Notes under the pieces: generated by a model | What the model was told of the DNA's origin: nothing | Database searches by the model: none | What the model saw: the letters and a program-made list of their open reading frames with translations, nothing else | Position numbers and translations under genes: made by a program | From: Dallia pectoralis | Taxonomy: Eukaryota > Chordata > Actinopteri > Esociformes > Umbridae | Reading direction: 5' to 3' | Assembly: GCA_029465975.1 (NCBI GenBank) | Contig: CM055758.1 | Coordinates: forward strand, 12,518,902-12,582,901 | DNA: 64,000 bases | Shown: in pieces, positions 37,591-50,242 of the stretch | Numbering within the stretch: the stretch's first letter is position 1 | Layout of the letters: each line of letters starts with the position of its first letter

Positions 37591-40500
37591 GCCGCTGCGC
37601 TGCTGTGCCAATTTCATTTTAAATCAGCCCTCTAACAGGAGGTCCCAGTGGAAAGCTAAATCCCTCCATTATCAGGCTAAACACAGGAAAGCCATGGACA
37701 ACTAGTTAAGAGTGGTTTCACTCACTAGTTCCTGAAATAAAAATTGCTTGGCCGCTGGTTCTGACCTGTGGGAGAAAGGCAGTTGATTCTGGGATGGTTC
37801 CACATGTGGTTCAGGGGGATGTTGTGGTGTTTCTGGGGTGGTGCCCCTCTCATCATCAGTACCGTTGATGCTCTCTGGGGTCAAAGGTGACTGCAAGTCG
37901 CCGGTGGCCGACTCCTAGCATGGCGTAAAGAGAGGTTAAAAAAAGAGAAACAGCATTGAAAGGACACAAACAAAAAACAGCTGACGCAGTGTGGAAAACC
38001 TGTACAACAATATACACACAACAGCAATGTGATGTTTCATTTTTAAAAGATTTTTGTTGTTTGTTTTTGGTTCCATGTGTTTAAAAGTCATCTTATTGTT
38101 TTATAATAATAAAATAAATGTAAAAATTAAACACCACTTCAGAGGGAAATATTGTACTTGTCAAACACCGGGGTATTCAGGAATTCATCTGAGACAAGAG
38201 TTTAATTAATCTGGATGTTAAATCTAATATTAGAAGGGAAAGAGAAAGATAGGGTGAGTTAATAGAGAACGGAGGTCGGGGAACTCCCCAAACAGAGGAT
38301 CAGTGTTAATCAACACCTGGTTCACAGTTAAATAGACACTGTGCAAAGTCTATAGTGGCCTAGAAATGTGTGACTTCTCTCCATTTTTAGAAGATCCAAC
38401 CATGGCAACATTCTGGGGAGACTGCTGAAGGGGTGGGCTGTAGAGTTAGCCTGGGGTAGTCTGATGGTAGCTGGGGTACTCATAGTTGGACCGGGGTAGT
38501 TAGTTGGTAGTTGTGGTACTCATGGTTGGACCGGGGTAGTTAGATGGTAGCTGGGGTACTCATGGTTGGACTGGGGTAGTTAGATGGTAGCTGGGGTACT
38601 CATGGTTGGACTGGGGTAGAAGGCGAAGCAGGAGGATTGTCTGAGACAGGGGTCGTTCACAATGATTCCATTTTACCTTCTTTTTTACAGGTACTCTGAG
38701 AGGTACTTTAGGAGGAACTTTGGGAGGTACTGAGAGCACATTCTGTTTTACTGCAGCAACCTGGGGAAGAGTTGCAGGGCACAAGAAATGGATTGAATAA
38801 GCCAATTCTAAGATGGGGACGGTTAGGTGGCCACGTTGGGAGTTGATGCTCCTGCCTTGGGAAGATTTGGCCATGGACACTCCCACAGACACTCCCAGGA
38901 ACATGGAGACTCCCATGAACATGGACACTCCCACAGACACTCCCATTAACATGGACACTCCCACAGACACTCCCATGAACATGGACACTCACACAGACAC
39001 TCCCTTTAACATTGACACTCCCACAGACACTCCCATGAACATGGACACTCCCACAGACACTCCCACAGACACTCCCAATAACATGGACAATCCCACAGAC
39101 ACTCCCACTAACATGGACACTCCCACAGACACTCCCATTAACATGGACACTCCCACAGACACTCCCATTAACATGGACACTCCCACAGACACTCCCATTA
39201 ACATGGACACTCCCACAGACACTCCCATGAACAATTGCCTGAATGTCTCATCTGAGGAATTTAACATTTATTCAGAATATTGTTTCCAATCCATTCCTGC
39301 AATACCTACATTTCTTTGGGTTCATTCCATCCTATGTTTTGAGTAATACATTTCACATTAGTGATGGTTTATTGGTGCTTTGTCAGTTAAATAAGTAGTC
39401 TCCTTTAGGAGGTTGGCGGTTTAGGAGGTTGTGGTACTACCTGAGATGGGGTACTGGTGAGCTCCATCTTCTCTTGGGATTTCTCCTTGGCTAACCTGGC
39501 TGCTTCTTTAAATTCTGCAAACTTCTCTGCAAACTGAGAAAGAACCATGAAGATACAGACATCAGTGACTACAACTGTTTATGTGATTAAGCGTGTGACA
39601 AAATAGCTGTGTATACAAAAAAGTATAGAAAGGAACATCTTGCAAATGATCAGACATTTTAGGTTTGGAATAAAATGTAAGTTTTGGGTTACAATTAGGA
39701 CAATTCTATGGTTAGGATAGATTTTGGGATAAAGCTCAGGGTCAAGGTATGGTTAGGGTAAGATTAATTTTAATTGTAAATGATTGTTGGTCCTGACAGG
39801 TAAAACCAGTTTGTGTGTGTGTGTGTGTCTGCGTGTGAACCTTAAGCAGGTGGTTCTCTGAAGAAAAGCCCAGGCCATAGACAGTGTTGGCTCGGCTGTC
39901 GGCCCACTGGCCAAACTTCTGAGAGGTTTTGGTGAAGGTCATGTTGGGGGTGATGGTGCTGTTGATTATAGCCTGGGAGAAAGACAGACATACATAACAA
40001 AAGTTACATACCCAGAGTTACATACCCAGAGTAACATACCAAAAGTTACATAACATAAGTTACATACCCAGAGTAACATACCAAAAGTTACATACCCAGA
40101 GTTACATACCCAGAGTTACATACCCAGAGTAACATACCCAGAGTAACATACCCAGAGTAACATACCCAGAGTAACATACCAAAAGTTACATAACATAAGT
40201 TACATAACATAAGTTACATACCCAGAGTAACATACCAAAAGTTACATACCCAGAGTTACATACCCAAAGTTACATACCCAGAGTAACATACCCAGAGTAA
40301 CATACCAAAAGTTACATACCCAGAGTTACATACCCAGAGTTACATACCCAGAGTAACATACCAAAAGTTACATACCCAGAGTTACATACCCAGAGTTACA
40401 TACCCAGAGTTACATACCCAGAGTTACATACCCAGAGTAACATACCAAAAGTTACATACCCAGAGTTACATACCAAAAGCAAATCTGACAATGTTATGTT

Positions 40501-43500
40501 AAATCCCATTGATCTAAAATGTGAGTAGGCTATAACTATTCCTGTTGTATCCTGGGTGGTTGGCTGTCTGTGTTAATGTCAGATGGAAAGTGTGTATGCT
40601 ACAGTTCAAAGAGGTTCAGGTCTGGGCTTGATCTGTGTGCTTGGGGATGTTGTCGTGCTGACAGATACATCTTCACATCAGTCTGAGGTCCTGTGCACTC
40701 TGAACCAGGTTACCTTAATGGACCTCAGTTTTTGGTTCTGATAATCGTTTCCCATAGCATGCTGTTCCTACCACCAGGGGGCACGCATCAAATTGACATC
40801 CACATGAATGGCTGGACCCAGGGTTCTCCGGCAGAACATTTCCCAGAGCATCAACTCGCCCGGCTTTTTGATTTCTCACATTGCATCACTTCTCCAGGTA
40901 AACGGCACACATGGAAACTTGAAACCTCATCTCACCAACCTTTAAACTACTCCTGTCTGAACACCTGTCCGATCTCTGTACGTGTTAACTGTCTCTAACT
41001 TTTTCTCACTTTTGCCATGCCCTTTTTTGCACAGTGGATCTTTCTCACCTGCACTGCTGGCATACCTGTTTACACACTTGAATTATTCTATTTGCTCAGG
41101 CATGCTCAAATGCTCTTTCTCCCTAAACAACGTTCATATATTCTGTGCACACAAATGACCGACCTGCTAGATATAGTTGTTATTGCCGTATCAATGCTGC
41201 TCAACTGAACTCCTTAAACCTCATCCTGTATTATCTGTATATTGACTCTGCACTTGATCCTGTATTGCCTTGTTGAATCCCACTGCTATTCACACTCTGG
41301 TGTTCTGTGTATTTATTGTGAAAATGTATGTTGTCTTGCACATTCCTCGCCTTATCTTGGCCGGGTCGCCGTTGCAAATGAGAATTTATTCTCAATCAGC
41401 CTACCTGCTTAAATAAAGGTTCAATATATTTTTTAAATGTAAACACGGCCAACCACGTGATGGAAAAATTAACCTCATCAGACCAGAACCTTCTTCCACT
41501 GCTCCGAAGCCCAGTTTTGATTCTGGTATGCCTATTGCATGCGCTTTCAACAGTGTACATCATGGATGTGTTGTAAGACATTCCATCATAACTATCATTA
41601 ACATGGGGGTGGTGTGACACATTCCATCATAACCATCATTAACATGGGGATGTTGTGACACATTCCATCATAACCATCATTAACATGGGTTTGTTGTGAC
41701 ACATTTCATCATAACCATCATTAACATGGTTTGTTGTGACACATTCCATCATAACCATAATTAACATGGGTGTGTTGTGACACATTCCATCATTAACATG
41801 GGTGTGTTGTGACACATTCCATCATAACCATCATTAACATGGGGATGTTGTGACACATTCCATCATAACCATCATTAACATGGGTTTGTTGTGACACATT
41901 TCATCATAACCATCATTAACATGGTTTGTTGTGACACATTCCATCATAACCATCATTAACATGGGTGTGTTGTGACACATTCCATCATTAACATGGGTGT
42001 GTTGTGACACATTCCATCATAACCATCATTAACATGGGGATGTTGTGACACATTCCATCATAACCATCATTAACATGGGGGTGTTGTGACACATTCCATC
42101 GTAACCATCTTTAACATGGGTGTGTTGTAAAACATTCCATCGTAACCATCATTAACATGATCAGTCACTTGAGCCACCGTACACATTCATTGAGCCCTGG
42201 GCAGCCAACACCCTGTAGCCTAGGTTTGGTTACTGTCTGTAGGTAATCCTACATACAGTAAGGTAATAATGACTGGGAGCAACCCACAATTCATGTCATT
42301 GTATTGATACTTACCTACTTGTCTGGCCTGAGCTACTATGACAAGAGACAAATAGTTCAGGTTAAAACTCCTGCCAATTTCGCCTGCATCCAACACGTTG
42401 ACTACAATAAGTTGGTTCAATTATTTAATCTATCCAGACCATGACATGTGCCCCTGTTAAGAGATAGACCCCCATGTTAACAGTATTAGATTCACCTTTT
42501 AGTCTTCATCAGGTTTCGGCTCAACAGTGTAGGCATGCTATTTGAACAGAACCTTTTTTCTCCAGACTAAGTGCTTAGTTTTCTGACCTAATAGTTCAGC
42601 TTTATTTTAATCAGACTAGATTATCTTTTATCTCAGGCTCTCAAGAGTCCTTTAAGAATTGTTTGGCAAACTCAAGGCGGCATGTAATCTGACTTTTCCT
42701 GTGGAGTGGCTTGCCACTACAATAACATAAAGGCCTTATTGATGGAATACTGCAGAGATTGTTGTCCTTATGTCCAGTTCAAAGCTCTGATAGAGCCATT
42801 GTGTTCTTAGTCACCTATATGTATAGCTCGAAGAAAGGCTCTGGTGTTTCCTAAAGTAGTCTGTTTCATAATGACGGAGCCCACTGTGCTTCTGGAATCT
42901 GAGCAATATTGGTAGTTATGTACGTACATTTCATTTTTAATACATTAGCGAATGTCTACAAACCTGTTGTGTTTTGTCATTATGGGGAATTGCGTGTCAG
43001 TCGATGAAAACAATTATTTTAATATATTTAGCAATAACACAACAAAATGTGGCGAACGTGAGGGGTTCTGATTACTTATCCGAAGCCAGTCCATCCCTCT
43101 TGATCGATGAAGAGGAAGCAGTCAATGAAAGAGGAAGCCCTGGTGAGGCTGATTGACTCGTCTGGCATCAACCACAGAGTGAGAGTGTGTGAAAAAGGTG
43201 TTGTGGTTTGAGCAGAGACGGGGGTGGGTGAAGCACACAGCTGGTGCTGATGTCTCAGACCTGAAGCCTGTCTGTAGCACCGGGGGTCAGAAAGGACATT
43301 TAGTGGTGCTGTGTGTCAAGTTGTGTGTGTGTGTGTGTGTGTTTCTATATCATTACTTTTCCAGCTGAACACAGCCCAGTAACAATACCTCTACCCACTC
43401 GTTTAGCTTGCTAGCTCCAGCGGAGACAGAAGCGGAGACGGTAGCAGAAACGGTAGCGGGGAGACGGTAGCAGAAACGGTAGCGGGGGGACGGTAGCGGA

Positions 43501-46500
43501 AACGGTAGCGGGGGGACGGTAGCAGACAGCAACAGCAGCGGAGCACTGTATATGTGTGTGTGTGAACTTTACATAACCATTGCAGGGCTAAAATAGCTTC
43601 TCCTCCTCTGCACCCCTCTGAAGACTGAAATAATAGTTAGAACCAAACAGAAGTAGCTAAAACACCCACACACCACTACCAAACACCCACACACCACTGC
43701 CAAACACCCACAAACACCCACACACCACTACCAAACACCCACAAACCACTACCAAACACCCACACACCACTACCAAACACCCACACACCACTACCAAACA
43801 CCCACACACCACTACCAAACACCCACACACCACTACCAAACACCCACACACCACTACCAAACACCCACACACCACTACCAAACACACACACACACCACTA
43901 CCAAACACCCACACACCACTACCAAACACACACAAACACCCACACACCACTACCAAACACCCACACACCACTACCAAACACCCACACACCACTACCAAAC
44001 ACCCACACCACTACCAAACACCCACCCACCACTACCAAACACACACAAACACCCACACACCACTACCAAACACCCACACACCACTACCAAACACCCACAC
44101 ACCACTACCAAACACCCACACACCACTACCAAACACCCACACACCACTACCAAACACCCACACACCACTACCAAACACCCACACACCACTACCAAACACA
44201 CACACACCACTACCAAACACACACAAACACCCACCACTACCAAACACACACAAACACCCACACACCACTACCAAACACCCACACACCACTACCAAACACC
44301 CACAAACACCCACACACCACTACCAAACACACACACCACTACCAAAGAAACACAAACACTGACACACCACTACCAAACACACACAAACACCCACACACCA
44401 CTACACACACAAACACCCACACACCACTACCAAACACCCACAAACACCCACACACCACTACACACACACAAACACAAACACCCACACACCACTACCAAAC
44501 ACACACAAACCCAAACACCCACACACCACTACCAAACACACACAAACCACTACACACACAAACACCTGCACACCACTACCAAACACACACATATTTACAC
44601 ACAAGCCCCCAAACACCACTTTCAACCATGAGATCTACTGCTACCGCTGGCTATGGAAACACACACGCAAACACACGCAAACACATACCACAACCAAGCC
44701 TAAAGCTCTGCTGCTAATGCTGGCCATGGAAACACACACATATACACAATCACACAAACACACACATATACACAATCACACAAACACACACATATACACA
44801 ATCACACAAACACACACATTGGTGTTTAATATGAGACTGCAACTTAATATGAGACTGCATCTTGTGTTCATGGTAAAAGAAATAGTGTACAGTGGATTAC
44901 TGAGGAATACATCAGAATACTATAGAATACAGTAATCTGTTGTATTGCAATCTACTGTTTGTGTTCTGTGATTATCAATCAATAATGGATTCCAAGTGAT
45001 CAATAGTCCTGCCTGGCCTGACCCTGAGCCAGTGTCCTGGTACCAGCTCTCACCACCTCACATCACCAGCGTCCTTTCAGATGTTGGTCCATGTACTGAC
45101 CTTGGTGCCATCCAGACTGATGATGCGGTACACGTTACGCGTGCTGTCGTAGAAGTAGGACACCGTGACGGCGTGTTTGCTGGTGGGAACCCAGTTCTTC
45201 TTGGTGGTGGGGTCGATCTGGAAGACATGGGCCCTCGTACTGAAGATGGGCTGCTCTCTGCATGGGAGACGGGAGACGGGAGAGTGAGTCAGAGGAATAT
45301 GAACCCACCCCGGTACTGACCTCACGCTGCTGAGAACAGGGCCTATGGAGGAATGTGTCTGCTAGGTGAGAGACAAAGCCTCCCAGACAACTCTACACAC
45401 ATCCATTATTTAGAGACCCCTGCAATGTACTGCGTCGGCCGTGACTGTGTCGACTGGGAGGAGGAAACCCACTCGCACTTCAGCTGTGTACATGATCTCT
45501 TCAACCCACATGGAGCTCCATTAACATTAGCAAGGAGTTTTAATGCCAGCACAATGAAGACTCACATCACCCAGGCAAAGATAGAAAGATGTTAATCAAA
45601 TAAACTGTCTGGATAGATTAAGGTACTAAAATATTAGAACCTAGGATAAAGGCTGTTTCACTAGTCTATTTAAGTGAATTATTTTTAAGTTAATTAGTCT
45701 GTGGTAAGACAACACAGTAGACAATAGAGAGTAGGGTCATTAGCTACCCAACTCAGGCTTAGTTCAACTGCTATGGCTGCCTAATCAATATAATTAGCAG
45801 CCATATCACCCTATAGCCCAAGACTGGTTGCCCACTGATGCTAAGCAGGGCTGAGCCTGGTCAGTACCTGGATGGGAGACCTCCTGGAAAAACCAGGTTG
45901 CTGCTGGAAGAGGTGTTAGGCTGTACTCTGGTCTGTGTGGGTCCTAACGCCCCAGTATAGTGACGGGGACACACAGAAGGGGCTGTACTCTGCTCTGTGT
46001 GGGTTCTAACGCCCCAGTATAGTGACGGAGACACACAGAAAGGGCTGTACTCTGCTCTGTGTGGGTCCTAATGCCCCAGTATAGTTACAGGGACATACAG
46101 AAGGGGCTGTACTCTGCTCTGTGTGGGTCCTAACGCCCCAGTATAGTGACGGGGACACACAGAAGGGGCTGTACTCTGCTCTGTGTGGGTCCTAACGCCC
46201 CAGTATAGTGACGGGGACACACAGAAGGGGCTGTACTCTGCTCTGTGTGGGTCCTAACGCCCCAGTATAGTGACGGGGACATACAGAAGGGGCTGTACTC
46301 TGGTCTGTGTGGGTCCTAACGCCCCAGTATAGTGACGGAGACACACAGAAGGGGCTGTACTCTGGTCTCTACTCTCCACCAGTAAGCTGGTGTGCGGTGT
46401 GCGTTCTGGCACAATATGGCTCCCGTCATGTCATCCAGGTGGATGCTGCACATTGGTGGTGGTTGAGGAGATTCCCCCTTCCATGTAAAGCGCTTTGAGG

Positions 46501-49500
46501 TCCCAGAGAAAACGCAATATAAATGTAATTAATTATTATTAAATTGGTTGAATTTACTTGAAACATTGACAGTCTTATGTCACTTTACATGACATAATAC
46601 ATATACAGCCTTATGTACTCATCCTATGTCACCTGACATCCCTCTACATGACACAACACTATACTACATATACAGCCTTATGTACTCATCCTATGTCACC
46701 TGACATCCCTCTACATGACACAACACAATAATACATATACTGCCTTATGTACTCATCCTATGTCACCTGACATCCCTCTACAGTAGAGGTTCCACTGTGT
46801 TGTCGTCATTGTCTGGTGGAAGACCAGAAGGGAGGGGCATAAGGAGCATGTGGGAGTGACAGACAGAATGAGGGAACGAGATGGAGAGTGAGGTGTAACT
46901 TCAACGTGTGTGTGTGTGATTGTGTATGTGTCTGTCTGTGTGTGTGTGTGTTTGGATCTGTGTGTGTGTTTGTGTCTGTGTGTGAGTGTGAGTGTGTGTT
47001 TGTGTCTGTCTCTGTGTCTGTGTGTGTGTGTGTGTTTGTGTGTGTGAGTGCGTGTGTGTGTGAGTGCGTGTGAGTGTGTGTATGTGAGTGCGTGTGTGTG
47101 AGTGCGTGTGTGTGTCTGTGTGTGTGTGGGTTTTTGACATTGTGTGTGTCTGCGTGTGTGTGTCTGTCTGTGGGCGGCAGTGATGAGATAAGGCAGGAAT
47201 TCTGCAGTTTTAACGGCAGCTGAAGCGAGGGCAGATATGCAAATGTCCCTACACTCTTAAAGCCAGACAGCCCACACACAGGCACAGATCAGTTCTCCAT
47301 CACCACATCTCCCATTAGATCACACACTGGTAAAGAACCATTCACAACCATGTTCAGGTATCAAAGCTGAACACTGATTCTGAAACAAAGAGGTCGGCCA
47401 GAATGCGGAACACTACAATCCATCCATTAACATATCGTTGTATAACTGAATCTAAGTCAGTTCTACACCATAAAACACTGTTCTACTGCTAATCTAAAGC
47501 CTAGAGACTGGGTCTGGTAGCTAATGCGAGAGTTACTCATCGTTCGAGTTTAGTGCACAGAAATGTGTCAAACAGACTCCCCCCTCAGCCTTAAACGCCC
47601 ACATTAGCTGGCTTTTGTGGTGCATTGGTCATGTGACAGGCACAGGACCACTGATTGGGTAGTGAAGGAAGAGGTCCTTCCTGAACAGCATGAAATCCTT
47701 TAAACAAGCATCAATCTAAAGGACTGTATGTGGTTCTACCAACAGTCCTGCAGAGGGCAGACAGTCAAGAGAGTCAGACTGGTATAGACTCTGGTATTGA
47801 CAGCATGTAAGTACCTGGACCGACATACATGGAGACGATTACTGTCCTGGCTAGCTTCCAGACATATCTCTGGGGAAAGCAGAGCCCCTCAGGGCCATGA
47901 GACTTGGATGAAAAGCAGCATACTGAAGCATAGCAACTAAGTGTCATCTGGCTGGCTGTGACTGACTGGGCTACATGTCATCTGCCTGGCTGTGACTGAC
48001 TAGACTACATGTCATCTGGCTGGCTGTTACTGACTGGGCTACATGTCATCTGCCTGGCTGTGACTGACTGGACTACATGTCATCTGGCTGTCTGTGACTG
48101 ACTGGACTACATGTCATCTGGCTGTCTGTGACTGACTGGACTACATGTCATCTGGCTGGCTGTAACTGACTGGGCTACATGTCATCTGGCTGGCTGTGAC
48201 TGACTGGGCTACCTGTCATCTGACTGGCTGTAACTGACTGGGCTACATGTCATCTGCCTGGCTGTGACTGACTGGACTACATGTCATCTGGCTGGCTGTG
48301 ACTGACTGGGCTACATGTCATCTGGCTGGCTGTTACTGACTGGGCTACATGTCATCTGGCTGGCTGTTACTGACTGGACTAGATGTCATCGTAACATATT
48401 CCACAGCAATCTGGGTTCAGGTGTGCGAAATGTTCTAGTTGTGAATTTGTGAAATGTGTCACAAAAAAACAAAACAAACACTGTCTATGTTAACACCTGA
48501 TTGAGTGTTCTTTATGGAGAACATGGAGGATGTAGAGATAAGGACATAGAGAGAGCAAGTGTAATTGTTCATTTCTCTGTACGCGACAGAGCTTCAGATA
48601 ATATGTGATTAGAATGTTGGAGACAAATAGAAAACCGAAGTCGAAAAAAAATCTCTGGACATGGAAGAGGAAATTGTTCTTGTAATTGGCTCTGTTTGGA
48701 GTTGTTGTTTGTTACTATTTATGGACCACATTTAATCATGAAGACAAAATGTTAATCAATTACACTACATTTTCATTTTTTCTCCGGACAGGAAAGGAAC
48801 ATGAGGAGAATGAGCTGCTTCCAGAAAGTATGACATGAGTATGTCACAAACAGCACCAATACACCAAGTACATTTCCAAGTGTTCATCTACATGGCAATT
48901 ACAGGTGATTCAGATTTTCCAGAACCCCACGCACGCATTGCAGACATCCAAAATCACCTGCATATCCACTCATTTTTTATAGACCTCTATAAAAAACTAA
49001 CTGTACAAATTCTAAAATCTTGCTCACAGAACTCGGTGTCCCCTTTTTAGGCAGTGTGTCCCTGCGAGTCATAGTTCAAACACATTAGGTTGTACATACA
49101 TGTAAGGTTTAGCCAGACATTAGAACAAAAGCAACGGTCATATCCCAGCATGCTGTGGTTACCGTCTTGGATCAGTGGCGATGATCCCACAATGCAAAGC
49201 AGAATCACTCCCATTTCCTACAATGTCAGTTTAACACAACAGTTAAAATGTTGCTTCAAAGAAGAGAGGTAAGGAAACACTTAAGGTAAAAGCGGCGCTA
49301 TAGTTTTGACCGCAGTATCAATATATATTTTGTTATACTCATTTGTAATGGAGATTGCCTTAAAATGATTACTTTGCATTATAACCATTGGCTGGACTGG
49401 GTTAACTGAACTTGACAAGCTCCCTGAGGAGAGGTCCTGCCACCTGTAAGCGATTCCTGGGCGCCCTTCTCCAACTCTGCTTAGCTCACTATTCAGCCAG

Positions 49501-50211
49501 CATTCCCTCAGCTCAGATTCTCCTGTCCTCAGCATTAACCTGCCCACCAAATCAGCGTCCAGGACGGCCTCCAGATACCTCCAGTTCAAACTGGTCAAAT
49601 ATAATGGAGATACATAGAGTCCCCAGATGACTACCAAAGAGCAGAGTCGGCAGGGGAAAGCAAAGTTAATTGCTCAGCAGCAGTGGTGGTGGTTGTGAGC
49701 TGGTTTCATTCTTGCATGCTTTTAACACCTTAATCACGGCCTTATTAACAGAGTGCAGTGGGACTGGGCAGTTTATTCAACACAGATGGGCGTGATCAAG
49801 GTGTTCAAACTGCAGCATAGCAATGGAGGGTGTATTAGAACTGCCAAGGATCCTACACACACACACTTCCTCCTGGAGCAACATTTGCTTAAACAAACTT
49901 TTCCTGTTCTGTCCATCAATGCCTAGGTGTGTGTGTGTGTGTGTGTGTGAGCGAGAGAGCGAGCGAGCGAGATTGTGAGCCTTTAATCCCCATCACAATG
50001 GACAGTTTTGAGGCACTGTGAGGCTCAGTGGTTCGCTATGCCAGAGGAATCCTGCTGCAGATGTTATCAAATCAGCAGTTCTCCACATAACATCACATAC
50101 ACATCTGTGCTTGCATAGAGGTGGGAAAAGTCACCCTCTGCTGTAGGTAAAGCACCCTGGTGTATAGTCTTCAATGTCCTTTGTGTGTGCGTGTGTGTGC
50201 GTGTGTGTATG

Positions 50212-50242
<31 letters not shown>

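Larger units (their letters stand above)
40740..42480 (-). mobile_element. Tc1 relic interrupted by a LINE tail and a satellite
   Basis: The antisense Tc1 order is kept: CATCCACATGAATGGCTGGA (about 40797), AACCACGTGATGGAAAAATT (about 41450), AGACCAGAACCTTCTTCCAC (about 41480), and CAATTTCGCCTGCATCCAAC (about 42375) near the 5' end. A LINE tail (about 40900-41435) and a 41-bp array (41574-42157) are inserted or grown inside it. Confidence 0.8.

Noticed and set aside
43655..44313. VVVCGCL repeat proteins on the minus strand
   Set aside because: 21-bp satellite; no start, splice or conservation evidence.
45823..45905. Functional 5S rRNA gene
   Set aside because: Diverged from 5S rRNA, lacks the 5' part and T-run terminator, and continues into a SINE body and tail.
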